DNA from: Nocardioides jiangxiensis
GTDB lineage: Bacteria > Actinomycetota > Actinomycetes > Propionibacteriales > Nocardioidaceae
DNA: 64,000 bases
Reading direction: 5' to 3'
Assembly (NCBI RefSeq): GCF_030580915.1
Contig: NZ_JAUQTA010000001.1
Span: 1,364,001-1,428,000 of the forward strand
A model generated the notes under the pieces. It made no database searches. It was given only the letters and a program-made list of their open reading frames with translations, and was not told the DNA's origin. The number at the start of each line of letters is the position of its first letter. Position 1 is the first letter of the stretch. This document shows positions 22,455-30,016 of the stretch, in pieces. The translations under genes and the position numbers were made by a program.

Positions 22455-24053
22455 TCAGGCGGGCGCGATCGTACGGCGCTTGCCCGGGACCCGCGGAGCG
22501 CGGCGCGGCACCGCGCGCGCGAAGGTCTCGACCAGCAGTCGACGGGTCTGGCTCGGCAGCACGACGTCGTCGATGCCGAAGCCGTCCGCGGCCAGCACCG
22601 GGTCGATGTTGGCGCGCATGAGCTCGATGAACTCGGCCCGCTTCTTCTCCGGCTCCGGGTCGTCGAGGTAGACGGACTTGAAGGCGATGTCGACGGCGCT
22701 CTCCACGGGGATCGCGCACAGCTCCGCGGTCGGCCAGGCCAGGCTGAGGTCGGCGTCGATGCTCCGGCCGCCGCCCATCACGACGTACGCCGCGCCGTAC
22801 GCCTTGCGGGTGGTGATGACGACCCGCGGGACGGTCGCGTTGGCCAGCTCGTAGGCGATCCGGGCGCTGCGGCGGACCAGCCGGCTCTCCTCTGCGGCCG
22901 TGCCGACCTGGAAGCCGGGCATGTCGATGAGCACCACGAGCGGCAGGCCGAAGGTGTCGCAGACGGCGACGAAGCCACCGAGCTTCTCCGAGGCGGGGCC
23001 GTCGATCGCGCCGCCGAAGACCTGCGGCTGGTTGGCCACGATGCCGACCGGGCGGCCTGCGAGCCGGGCGAACGCACAGACCATGTTGGGCGCGTAGCCG
23101 GGCTTGATCTCGAAGACCGTCTCGTCGTCGGCGAGGCCCTCGATGACGTAGCGGACGTCGTAGGCCTGACGCATGTTGGCCGGGACCAGGGTGTCGAGCC
23201 GGTCGGCGGTGTGGCCGGGGCCGGCGTCGCGATCGCCCATGTTCTGTGCGCCGTCCTGCCAGCTCGGCAGGTAGGAGAGGTAGAGCCGGATCGCGTCGAG
23301 GGCCTCGTGCTCGTCGTCGACGGCGAGGTCGACGACGCCGCGGCGGGCGCAGTTGTCGGCACCACCGAGCTCCTCGTTGGTGGCGTCCTCGCCGGTGCCG
23401 TTCCTGACGAGGAAGTCGCTGCTCAGCCCCATCGTGCCCTGACCGCGGACGATCACGACGAAGTCGCAGCACGCGGCCAGGTTGCCGGGCGCACCGAAAC
23501 CCGGGCCGAGCATGGCGGAGACCAGCGGCACGTACCCGGAGAGGTCGCACATCTTCATCAGCAGCTCGGACCCCGGCGCGGCCAGCCGCGAGTCGAGCGC
23601 CTCCTGCATGCGGTGGCCGCCGCCGTCGTGCAGCAGCACCATCGGGATCCGGTCGTGCAGCGCCCGGTCGGCGATGCGCATCACCTTGGCCATGCCGACG
23701 GCTCCGTTGCTCCCGCCGAGCACGGTGAAGTCGAACGCCGCGAGCGCGACAGGCCGCCCGTCGACGTAGCCGATGCCGGTGACCACGCCGTCGGCTGGCG
23801 CGACGAGCGGCGCGGCGCCGTTGTTGGACGGACCCGGGCCGGCCAGGCCGCCGAACTCGATGAACTCCTCCCCCGCGAGGTAGGCGATCCGCTCACGGGC
23901 GGTGAGCTTGCCGCGCGCGTGCTGCTTGGCGATCTTGTCGGCCCGGGCGTCGTCGAGCAGGGCCGCCTTGGCGCGCTCGACGTGCGCCACCAGCGCCTGC
24001 TCGGGCGTGGGCTCGACGGTCGGCTGGGCGTGGGCGTGGGCGTCGGTGGTCAT
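22455..24053 (-). CDS. Acyl-CoA carboxylase beta subunit (carboxyltransferase)
   Basis: 532 residues from the ATG at 24053, which overlaps the TetR stop (ATGA). Family segments: HARGKLTARERIAYLAGEEF, VLLHDGGGHRMQEAL, VVLIDMPGFQVGTAAEE and TRKAYGAAYVVMGG. It is the carboxyltransferase component that would pair with a biotin carboxylase/carrier encoded elsewhere, since no alpha subunit is adjacent. It is only distantly similar to the carboxyltransferase at 7365-8990. The substrate is unknown; the propionyl/acetyl/branched acyl-CoA classes are all possible. Confidence 0.9.
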   Translation of the reverse strand: MTTDAHAHAQPTVEPTPEQALVAHVERAKAALLDDARADKIAKQHARGKLTARERIAYLAGEEFIEFGGLAGPGPSNNGAAPLVAPADGVVTGIGYVDGRPVALAAFDFTVLGGSNGAVGMAKVMRIADRALHDRIPMVLLHDGGGHRMQEALDSRLAAPGSELLMKMCDLSGYVPLVSAMLGPGFGAPGNLAACCDFVVIVRGQGTMGLSSDFLVRNGTGEDATNEELGGADNCARRGVVDLAVDDEHEALDAIRLYLSYLPSWQDGAQNMGDRDAGPGHTADRLDTLVPANMRQAYDVRYVIEGLADDETVFEIKPGYAPNMVCAFARLAGRPVGIVANQPQVFGGAIDGPASEKLGGFVAVCDTFGLPLVVLIDMPGFQVGTAAEESRLVRRSARIAYELANATVPRVVITTRKAYGAAYVVMGGGRSIDADLSLAWPTAELCAIPVESAVDIAFKSVYLDDPEPEKKRAEFIELMRANIDPVLAADGFGIDDVVLPSQTRRLLVETFARAVPRRAPRVPGKRRTIAPA

Positions 24054-24652
24054 CGGGCGTCCTCGGAGGAGATGGTGGTGAGGGTGGTCAGCAGCAGGGG
24101 CTTGAGCGAGCGCCAGTCGGCATCGATGTCGGCGTCGACGTAGAGGGCACGGCGCATGGCGAGACCGCGCATGGTCGCCACGGCGCAGCGACCGACGAGA
24201 GCACCGGCGGGCGTGGTCAGCTCCGGCGCGATCGACGCGGCGAGGGCGACACCCTCGCGATCGATGCGCTCCTCGACGACGAGCAGGTGCTCGCGCAGCT
24301 CGGGGTTGGTGCGCGCGGCGACCCACAGCTCGAGCGCCACCACGAACGTCGGCCCGGCGTAGAACTGCCAGACCACGTCGAGGGCGGCCTCGGCCCCGCG
24401 GCGGGGCTCCCGCTCGAGGTCGGCACGGACGTCGGCGATCCGGCGGGCCGCGAGGGCGTCGACAGCCGCGGTCACGAGCGCAGCCTTGGTGCCGAAGTGG
24501 TGCAGGTGTGTGCCGACCGAGCGGCCTGCGCGCTGGCAGACCTCGGCGACCGAGATGCCCGCGTACCCGACCTCCTCCATGAGCTCGAGCGTCGCCGCGA
24601 TCAGGTCGGCACGGCTCGCCTCACGGCGTTCGGCCTGGGTCCGGCGGGTCAT
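24050..24652 (-). CDS. TetR family regulator paired with a carboxyltransferase
   Basis: 200 residues. The helix-turn-helix is LIAATLELMEEVGYAGISVA then RSVGTHLHHFGTKAAL. The C-terminal domain has ALELWVAARTNPELREHL, shared with the TetR at 12722-13345. It is the first gene of a two-gene operon with the carboxyltransferase. A TACGGT -10 hexamer ends 7 bases before the ATG, pointing to a leaderless mRNA, and a perfect 12-base palindrome lies over the -35 region. Confidence 0.88.
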   Translation of the reverse strand: MTRRTQAERREASRADLIAATLELMEEVGYAGISVAEVCQRAGRSVGTHLHHFGTKAALVTAAVDALAARRIADVRADLEREPRRGAEAALDVVWQFYAGPTFVVALELWVAARTNPELREHLLVVEERIDREGVALAASIAPELTTPAGALVGRCAVATMRGLAMRRALYVDADIDADWRSLKPLLLTTLTTISSEDAR

Positions 24653-24659
24653 GGGCGTG

Positions 24660-24688
24660 ACCGTAGCCCATTTCCGTTACGGCCGTAA
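24660..24688 (-). promoter_or_regulatory. TetR promoter with palindromic operator
   Basis: Palindrome TTACGG-CCGTAA at 24677-24688. On the minus strand TACGGT (complement of 24660-24665) is a -10-like hexamer 7 bases from the ATG, and the palindrome sits where the -35 box would be. Probably the autoregulatory TetR site. Confidence 0.5.
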
Positions 24689-24698
24689 TGTTTGTTGC

Positions 24699-25244
24699 TC
24701 AGACCACCCGACCGATGAAGGCCAGGAGCTTCGTCTGCGGGTCGGCGTCGGCGGCGACCGGCACACGCGGCCCGTAGTGGCCGCTCGACCGCAGCGCCTC
24801 GTCCCACGGCTCCATGCCGGCGAGCATCGCCGCGCACCGCTCCGGGTCGAGGGCCTCGTCCTGGCCCGTCGCCCGCGCCAGGTCCCAGGTGTGCAGGAAG
24901 AGGTCGCTGGTGAAGAACTGGTCGATCGCCCGGTCCAGCGGGTGCGTGCCCGGCGGGCCGGTGTAGGTCCTCTCCGCGGTGGCGGGATCCTCCAGCAGCG
25001 CCTGGACCTGCGCCGCGAACGCATCCCACGCGGCGACCGGGTCGTCGTCCACGCTGGGCACGGGCTCGAGCCGCACCGCCGCTCCGCCCTCGAGGAACGC
25101 CGGCAGCCACTCCACGAGGTGGCGCACGACGTCGCGTGCGACCCAGCCCTCGCACGGAGCCGGGTCGTCCCACTCCGGGGCGGCCCCGTGGACCCGGGCG
25201 GCGAACGCGGCGTTGGTCCGACGGAACGCGTCAGCAGCACTCAT
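24699..25244 (-). CDS. TIGR03086 family DinB-like metal-binding protein
   Basis: 181 residues from the ATG at 25244, preceded 6 bases upstream by a TACGCT -10-like hexamer. Conserved blocks are CEGWVARDVVRHLVEW (C31 and H42, the usual ligand area), FTSDLFLHTWDLARATG and a C-terminal aspartate/proline-rich segment. The family has the DinB/maleylpyruvate isomerase four-helix fold and is thought to bind a metal and possibly mycothiol. No reaction is known. Ends 47 bases upstream of the TetR start, so it may be separately transcribed. Confidence 0.82.
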   Translation of the reverse strand: MSAADAFRRTNAAFAARVHGAAPEWDDPAPCEGWVARDVVRHLVEWLPAFLEGGAAVRLEPVPSVDDDPVAAWDAFAAQVQALLEDPATAERTYTGPPGTHPLDRAIDQFFTSDLFLHTWDLARATGQDEALDPERCAAMLAGMEPWDEALRSSGHYGPRVPVAADADPQTKLLAFIGRVV

Positions 25245-25293
25245 GACCGCAGCGTAGGCGGGTACGGGTCGCGGAACACGAGAGGAGAGACCC

Positions 25294-25566
25294 ATGCCTG
25301 GACGACGAAGCCCCGGACCCAGCGTCAAGGACAAGGAGCTCTACGAGACGCTCCGCGACGAGGGCAACAGCAAGGAGAAGTCCGCCCGGATCGCCAACGC
25401 CGTCGCCAAGGAGGGGCGGTCGAAGGTCGGCGCGCGCGGCGGACGCGGCGGCGACTACGAGGACCGCACCGTGGAGGAGCTGCGCAAGCGCGCCCGCGAG
25501 GTCGGCATCGAGGGACGCTCGCACATGCGCAAGAGCGAGCTCATCGACGCCCTGCGGCACCACTGA
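25294..25566 (+). CDS. Small Rho-N/SAP-like protein (DUF7218 type)
   Basis: 90 residues, strongly charged. The first half (SVKDKELYETLRDEGNSKEKSARIANA) is a helical lysine/glutamate-rich segment. The second half RTVEELRKRAREVGIEGRSHMRKSELIDALR matches a Rho termination factor N-terminal/SAP-type helix-extended-helix that binds nucleic acid or anchors to DNA. A GAGGAGA ribosome site precedes the ATG. The family is common in actinobacteria and its function is unknown. A nucleoid- or RNA-associated role is an inference from the fold. Confidence 0.8.
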   Translation: MPGRRSPGPSVKDKELYETLRDEGNSKEKSARIANAVAKEGRSKVGARGGRGGDYEDRTVEELRKRAREVGIEGRSHMRKSELIDALRHH

Positions 25567-25578
25567 CCCGATGGCCCA

Positions 25579-25621
25579 CCCCATCCTGCCCGCGGCTGTT
25601 GCCGCGTGCGACAGGATGGGG
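25579..25621. terminator. Compound hairpin between gene 25294-25566 and the SDR gene
   Basis: Perfect outer arms CCCCATCCTG (25579-25588) and CAGGATGGGG (25612-25621) enclose a perfect inner hairpin CGCGGC-TGTT-GCCGCG (25591-25606). It probably terminates the small upstream gene. Its right edge is 2 bases before the GTG at 25624, which argues against the more upstream GTG at 25606 as a start. Confidence 0.6.
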
Positions 25622-25623
25622 GC

Positions 25624-26520
25624 GTGAGCGCCTCCCGCACGGCACTGGTCACCGGTGCGACCGGCTTCGTCGGTCGCCACCTCGTCCCCGCACTGCTCGA
25701 CGAGGGGTGGCACGTGCGCGCCCTGACCCGCCACCCCGAGAGGTACGACGGCCCCGGCGAGGTCGTGGGCGGTGACGTGTCCGACCCCGCGTCGCTGCGA
25801 CCCGCGCTCGCGGACGTCGACGTGGCCTTCTACCTCGTCCACTCGCTCGACCACGCCGACTACAGCGAGCGTGACGCGCGGGCGGCGCGCGCCTTCGCCG
25901 CCGCGGCCGACGAGGCCGGCGTGGGCCAGATCGTCTACCTCGGCGGGCTCGGCGCCGACGGCGCAGACCTCTCCGAGCACCTCCGGTCGCGCCGGGAGGT
26001 GGAGCATCTCCTCGCCGGCACCTCCGTGCCGGTCACCGCACTCCGTGCCGCGATCATCGTCGGCGCGGGCGGCATCTCGTGGGAGATCACCCGGCAGCTG
26101 GTGAAGAACCTTCCCGCGATGGTGGTGCCGCGCTGGGTCACCACCCGGACCCAGCCGGTCGCGCTCGACGATGCCGTGCGCTACCTCGTCGGAGTGGCGG
26201 GCGAGCCCGCGGCCCACGGGCGGACGTTCGAGATCGGCGGCACGGATGCCCTGACCTACGAGGAGATGCTGCAGGTCGCGGCCGAGCAGATGCTCGGCCA
26301 CCGGCTCCCGATCGTGCGCGTGCCACTGCTCACGCCACGGCTCTCGTCGTACTGGCTGGCGCTGGTCACCGACATCGACACCAGGACCGGCCGCAACCTG
26401 ATCGACTCGCTCGGCACCGAGGTCGTCGTCACGGACACCTCGATCCGGGAGATCGTGCCCGGCACCCCCACGTCGTACGCCGAGGCGGTGCGGCGGGCCC
26501 TCGCGCAGCCGCACGGGTGA
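25624..26520 (+). CDS. NAD(P)H-binding SDR-like protein (atypical short-chain dehydrogenase)
   Basis: 298 residues from GTG 25624. The glycine motif is LVTGATGFVGRHLVPALL, the atypical/extended SDR nucleotide-binding loop. Further blocks are VAFYLVHSLDHADYSERDAR and VGQIVYLGGLG, and the usual YxxxK catalytic pair is not obvious. This fits the SDR_a5/NmrA-like group related to complex I subunit NDUFA9, which often act as redox sensors or chaperones. An in-frame GTG at 25606 lies inside a hairpin and was not used. Confidence 0.82.
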   Translation: MSASRTALVTGATGFVGRHLVPALLDEGWHVRALTRHPERYDGPGEVVGGDVSDPASLRPALADVDVAFYLVHSLDHADYSERDARAARAFAAAADEAGVGQIVYLGGLGADGADLSEHLRSRREVEHLLAGTSVPVTALRAAIIVGAGGISWEITRQLVKNLPAMVVPRWVTTRTQPVALDDAVRYLVGVAGEPAAHGRTFEIGGTDALTYEEMLQVAAEQMLGHRLPIVRVPLLTPRLSSYWLALVTDIDTRTGRNLIDSLGTEVVVTDTSIREIVPGTPTSYAEAVRRALAQPHG

Positions 26521-26535
26521 CGCCTCCGGCGGCTG

Positions 26536-27219
26536 TCAGAAGACGAGCGGCAGGCCGAAGAGCATCAGCAGCGCCCAGGTCACGTGCGTGATCGCAGGTC
26601 CGAGGATCCCGCCCGACGCACGTCGCTCGAGGCCGACCACGAGGCCGAGCAGCAGCGCAGCGACGACGAGGAGCAGGTTGCCGGCCGCGATCGTGGTGAG
26701 CGTGTAGGCGACCGTCGACACGAGCACCGGGCGGCGGGGCACAGCGGCGTACACCGCTCCGCGGAAGAAGAGCTCCTCGGCGATCCCGTTGACGACCGTG
26801 ACGACCGCGACGAGCGTCAGGGAGCCCTCGGCAGCGTGGTCGAGCACGCCACGTACCTGGTCGGCGACGAAGGGGACGGGCCGCAGCACGAGAGCCGCGA
26901 CCAGGAAGACGGCGGCCAGACCGGCGCCGACCAGCAGCGGCGCGAGCACGGGACGGCGCAGCTGGTCGCGGACCGCGATCCGGCCCAGGTGCAGCCGCCC
27001 GGAGGCCAGCGCACCCGCGACCCAGACGGCCGCCAGGGCGAAGGTGGCCGGGTAGAAGGCAACGCTGCCGGGCTCGATCCGCAGCGACACCCCGAGCAGC
27101 ACCGCCCCGGCGACGACGGTCGCGACGGCCACCACCTGGCGCCGCCGCAGGCCCGCAGGCGTGTCGCGCTGGTCGCGCGGGACCAGGTCCCACAGCGAAC
27201 GACGCAGCCAGGTGCGCAC
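26536..27219 (-). CDS. CPBP family intramembrane glutamic endopeptidase
   Basis: 227 residues starting at GTG 27219. About six to seven hydrophobic segments. The CPBP (Abi/Rce1-like) motifs are present: EELFFRG with the paired glutamates, and ITHVTWALLM with the second metal/active histidine. The conserved domain occupies the C-terminal half. Such proteins are membrane proteases or bacteriocin self-immunity factors, and the substrate is unknown. Converges with the SDR gene and diverges from pheA. Confidence 0.87.
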   Translation of the reverse strand: MRTWLRRSLWDLVPRDQRDTPAGLRRRQVVAVATVVAGAVLLGVSLRIEPGSVAFYPATFALAAVWVAGALASGRLHLGRIAVRDQLRRPVLAPLLVGAGLAAVFLVAALVLRPVPFVADQVRGVLDHAAEGSLTLVAVVTVVNGIAEELFFRGAVYAAVPRRPVLVSTVAYTLTTIAAGNLLLVVAALLLGLVVGLERRASGGILGPAITHVTWALLMLFGLPLVF

Positions 27220-27251
27220 GGGTCCTCCAGAGGCTCGTGGATGATGTTCCT

Positions 27252-28121
27252 GTGACTGCGAAGATCATCGCCTACCAGGGCGAACCCGGCGCCAACTCCG
27301 ACATCGCGTGCCGCGATGCCTACCCGGCGTGGGAGACGCTGCCCTGCGCGTCGTTCGAGGACGTCTTCGCTGCCATCCAGGAGGGCCGTGCCGAGCTCGG
27401 CATGATCCCGATCGACAACTCGCTCGCCGGCCGTGTCGCCGACATCCACCACCTGCTGCCCAAGTCGGGCCTGCACATCGTGGGCGAGTACTTCATGCCC
27501 ATCCACTTCCACCTGATGGCCATCCCGGGTGCGTCGATCGAGGGCATCAAGACCGTCCACTCGCACGTGCACGCACTCGGCCAGTGCCGCCGGATCATCG
27601 CCTCGATCGGGGCGCGTCCGGTCATCGCCGGTGACACCGCGGGATCGGCGCGCGAGGTCGCGGAGTGGGGCGACCCGACCCGCGCCTGCCTGGCACCGCC
27701 GCTCGCAGCCTCGGTGTACGGCCTCGACGTCCTCGCCGAGAACGTCGAGGACGAGGACCACAACGCCACGCGCTTCGTCATCCTGTCGCGGGAGTACGTC
27801 GAGGCGCCCGCTCCCGCGCCCGGCACCGACGAGATGGTCGTGACGACCTTCGTCTTCCGCGTGCGCAACCTGCCCGCCGCGCTCTACAAGGCGCTCGGCG
27901 GCTTCGCCACCAACGGCATCAACATGACCAAGCTCGAGGCCTACATGGTCGACGGCGAGTTCACCGCGACGATGTTCCTCGCCGACGTGGAGGGGCACCC
28001 CTCCTCGCCGGGCCTGGCCCGGGCGCTGGAGGAGCTGGAGTTCTTCACCGACGAGCTGACGGTCCTCGGCGTCTACCCCGCCGCGCCGTACCGCATCGAG
28101 GGCGAGCACCAGCCCAAATAG
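27252..28121 (+). CDS. pheA: Prephenate dehydratase
   Basis: 289 residues from GTG 27252. An in-frame GTG at 27237 is possible, but 27252 has a GATGAT hexamer 6 bases upstream, fitting a leaderless start. The enzyme converts prephenate to phenylpyruvate for phenylalanine synthesis. The dehydratase domain has AYQGEPGANS, GMIPIDNSLAGRV and the catalytic TRF at 173-175 (NATRFVILSR). The C-terminal ACT domain (about 200-275) begins TFVFRVRNLPAALYKALGGF and gives feedback control by phenylalanine. No chorismate mutase domain is fused. Confidence 0.94.
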   Translation: MTAKIIAYQGEPGANSDIACRDAYPAWETLPCASFEDVFAAIQEGRAELGMIPIDNSLAGRVADIHHLLPKSGLHIVGEYFMPIHFHLMAIPGASIEGIKTVHSHVHALGQCRRIIASIGARPVIAGDTAGSAREVAEWGDPTRACLAPPLAASVYGLDVLAENVEDEDHNATRFVILSREYVEAPAPAPGTDEMVVTTFVFRVRNLPAALYKALGGFATNGINMTKLEAYMVDGEFTATMFLADVEGHPSSPGLARALEELEFFTDELTVLGVYPAAPYRIEGEHQPK

Positions 28122-28133
28122 CCCCTGCCCGCG

Positions 28134-28212
28134 CCGAGACGAGGCCTGTGCCGAGACGAGGCCTGTGCCGAGACGAGGCCTGTGCCGGCGTGGCACGAGC
28201 CCCGTCTCGGCG
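28134..28212 (+). repeat. Triple 17-base tandem repeat forming a terminator-like arm
   Basis: CCGAGACGAGGCCTGTG is repeated three times exactly (28134-28150, 28151-28167, 28168-28184). It is followed by GGCACGAGCCCCGTCTCGG (28192-28210), which is the near-reverse complement of a unit. Any of the three copies could pair with it. It lies 12 bases after the pheA stop. A near-identical copy of the 3' arm (20 of 21 bases) occurs at 29995-30015. Confidence 0.75.
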
Positions 28213-28235
28213 CTGCGGTCGGCAGGAGAGCACCA

Positions 28236-28278
28236 AGGGGTGGACTTCCCGTCATCATGTGACGGGAAGTCCACCCCT
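28236..28278. terminator. Perfect 19-base-arm hairpin between convergent genes
   Basis: The left arm 28236-28254 (AGGGGTGGACTTCCCGTCA) is perfectly complementary to 28260-28278, with loop TCATG. It sits between pheA (stop 28121) and the helicase gene (stop 28304), serving both directions. No U-tract. Confidence 0.75.
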
Positions 28279-28303
28279 AGGTCGGAGCTGGCGCCCTGGG
28301 GCC

Positions 28304-29809
28304 TCAGCGGCCGCGGCTGAACGACGCGGCGCTGTGGCCGCCACCGCCCGAGCGACGCTGACCGCCCTGGCCGCCGGAGCGCGCCTGGCCGCCGTTGCCG
28401 GAGCCACCCGAGCGGGAGCCACCCGAGCGGGAACCACCCTGCCCGGAGCCACCCTGTCCGCCACCCGAGCGGCGCTGACCGCCCTGGCCGGAGGCCGTGG
28501 CACCCGAGCCGCCGGCGTTGCCGCCGTTGCCACCGCGCGAACGCGAGCGCGAGCGGTTGCGACCGCCGCCCGAGCCGGAGCCCGATCCGGCACGCTGGGC
28601 CTGCTGCTGGCCGGGGACCTCGATCGTCAGGCCGCCCGGCACCTCGACGCGCTCACCCGGAGCGAGCTCCTTGAGGAGCGGGTGGGATGCGTCGCTGACG
28701 ACGGTGGTGGTCGGCTTGATGCCGGCTGCCCGCGCCAGCGCGCGCACGTCGCGCACCTGGTCGTCGGTCATCAGGGTGATGACGGTGCCCTCGGCACCGG
28801 CGCGCGCCGTACGGCCGGAGCGGTGGAGGTAGGCCTTGTGCTCGGCCGGCGGGTCGGCGTGCACGACGAGTGCGACGTCGTCGACGTGGATGCCGCGCGC
28901 AGCGACGTCGGTGGCGACGAGCGTGGTCGCGGCGCCCGAGTGGAACGCCTCCATGTTCCGCGTGCGGGCGTTCTGCGAGAGGTTGCCGTGCAGGTCCACC
29001 GTCGGTACGCCGTTGGCGTTGAGCTGGCGGGCGAGCGCCTTCGCGCCGTGCTTGGTGCGGGTGAAGACGACCGTGCGACCCGGCGCCCGGGTGAGGTCGA
29101 CGAGGATCGGCAGGCGCGACTCGCGCTTCACGTGGAACACGTGGTGGTCCATCTTCGCGACCGGCGACTGCGCCGAGTCGGCCTCGTGGACGACCGGCTC
29201 GTTGAGGAACTTCTTCACCAGCTGGTCCACCGCGTTGTCGAGGGTCGCGGAGAAGAGCAGCCGCTGCGAGCGCGGCGGCGTGGCCTGCAGGAGCCGGCGC
29301 ACGGCCGGGAGGAAGCCGAGGTCGGCCATGTGGTCGGCCTCGTCGAGGATGGTGACCTCGATCGAGCCGAGGTTGCAGTGGCCCTGACCGATCAGGTCCT
29401 CGAGACGGCCCGGGCAGGCCAGGACGATGTCGGCGCCCTTCCGCAGGCCGGCGACCTGCGGGTTCTGGCCGACGCCACCGAAGACGGTCTGCGTGCTCAG
29501 GCCGTACTCAGCGGCGAGCGGCTTGAGCGAGGCCTCGATCTGGGTCACGAGCTCGCGCGTCGGCGCGAGGACCAGGGCGCGCGGAGCACCGGCGCGCGCG
29601 GTCCGGCCCGATGCCGCGAGGCGCGCGACGAGCGGGATCAGGAAGGCGTAGGTCTTGCCCGAGCCGGTGCGGCCGCGGCCGAGCACGTCACGTCCGGCGA
29701 GCGAGTCGGGCAGCGTCGCCTTCTGGATCGGGGTGGGAGTGGTGATGCCCTGGACAGCCAGGACGGTGGCCAGCGGCGTGGGTACGCCGAGGTCGGAGAA
29801 ATCAGACAC
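28304..29809 (-). CDS. DEAD-box ATP-dependent RNA helicase
   Basis: 501 residues starting with GTG at 29809. The Q motif GITTPTPIQ is at 21-29, Walker A GRTGSGKT at 45-52 (with G for the usual A), motif Ia APTREL at 82-87, DEAD at 156-159, SAT at 187-189 and motif VI HRSGRTARAG. From about residue 395 the tail is a low-complexity basic RGG/GQGG/RSGG-repeat region, an RNA-binding, disordered extension typical of cold-shock helicases. No Shine-Dalgarno is visible; a TTGACA about 120 bases upstream suggests a structured 5' leader. Confidence 0.93.
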   Translation of the reverse strand: MSDFSDLGVPTPLATVLAVQGITTPTPIQKATLPDSLAGRDVLGRGRTGSGKTYAFLIPLVARLAASGRTARAGAPRALVLAPTRELVTQIEASLKPLAAEYGLSTQTVFGGVGQNPQVAGLRKGADIVLACPGRLEDLIGQGHCNLGSIEVTILDEADHMADLGFLPAVRRLLQATPPRSQRLLFSATLDNAVDQLVKKFLNEPVVHEADSAQSPVAKMDHHVFHVKRESRLPILVDLTRAPGRTVVFTRTKHGAKALARQLNANGVPTVDLHGNLSQNARTRNMEAFHSGAATTLVATDVAARGIHVDDVALVVHADPPAEHKAYLHRSGRTARAGAEGTVITLMTDDQVRDVRALARAAGIKPTTTVVSDASHPLLKELAPGERVEVPGGLTIEVPGQQQAQRAGSGSGSGGGRNRSRSRSRGGNGGNAGGSGATASGQGGQRRSGGGQGGSGQGGSRSGGSRSGGSGNGGQARSGGQGGQRRSGGGGHSAASFSRGR

Positions 29810-29931
29810 AGGAGAGTCGTTTCGTTCGGTGTCTCACCAGAACGCCCGCGCGAAGCGGGTGAGTGGCCTCGGGAAGCGAGGCGCAGCCGCGAGGCGGCTG
29901 CCGATCCGCGGCAAGACTGGGCGGATGTCAA
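29810..29931 (-). promoter_or_regulatory. Promoter and probable structured 5' leader of the helicase gene
   Basis: Minus-strand TTGACA (29926-29931) is followed by a weak -10 (about 29903-29908), giving a leader of roughly 90 bases. The leader contains a perfect hairpin, GCAGCCGC-GAG-GCGGCTGC (29883-29901). Helicase genes of this type often have long cold-responsive or autoregulatory leaders. The function here is inference. Confidence 0.4.
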
Positions 29932-29988
29932 GAGAGTACCGGACGCGCCCTCTGACCAGCGAAGACGAGCGAGGTGAGATCGCCCACC

Positions 29989-30015
29989 CGGGGCGGCACG
30001 AGCCCCGTCCCGGCG
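29989..30015. terminator. Terminator-like hairpin with dispersed 21-base repeat
   Basis: CGGGGC (29989-29994) and GCCCCG (30002-30007) pair. Bases 29995-30015 match 28192-28212 at 20 of 21 positions in the same orientation. It lies immediately after the minus-strand GH43-like gene stop (30017) and probably terminates it. Confidence 0.5.
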
Positions 30016-30016
30016 G

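Noticed and set aside
24051..24326. A longer N-terminus for the carboxyltransferase (frame open to 24326)
   Set aside because: The extension is arginine-rich out-of-frame translation of the TetR gene. The family N-terminus begins at ATG 24053.
25606..25623. GTG at 25606 as start of the SDR protein
   Set aside because: It lies inside the perfect inner stem of the compound hairpin, and the GTG at 25624 gives the N-terminus usual for the family.
27237..27251. GTG 27237 as the pheA start
   Set aside because: It adds five non-conserved residues. The downstream GTG has a -10-like hexamer at leaderless spacing, though the choice is not certain.
28134..28184. Tandem 17-base repeats as a CRISPR remnant
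   Set aside because: The units are directly contiguous without spacers and one is the near-reverse complement of the following arm, so they are terminator-related.
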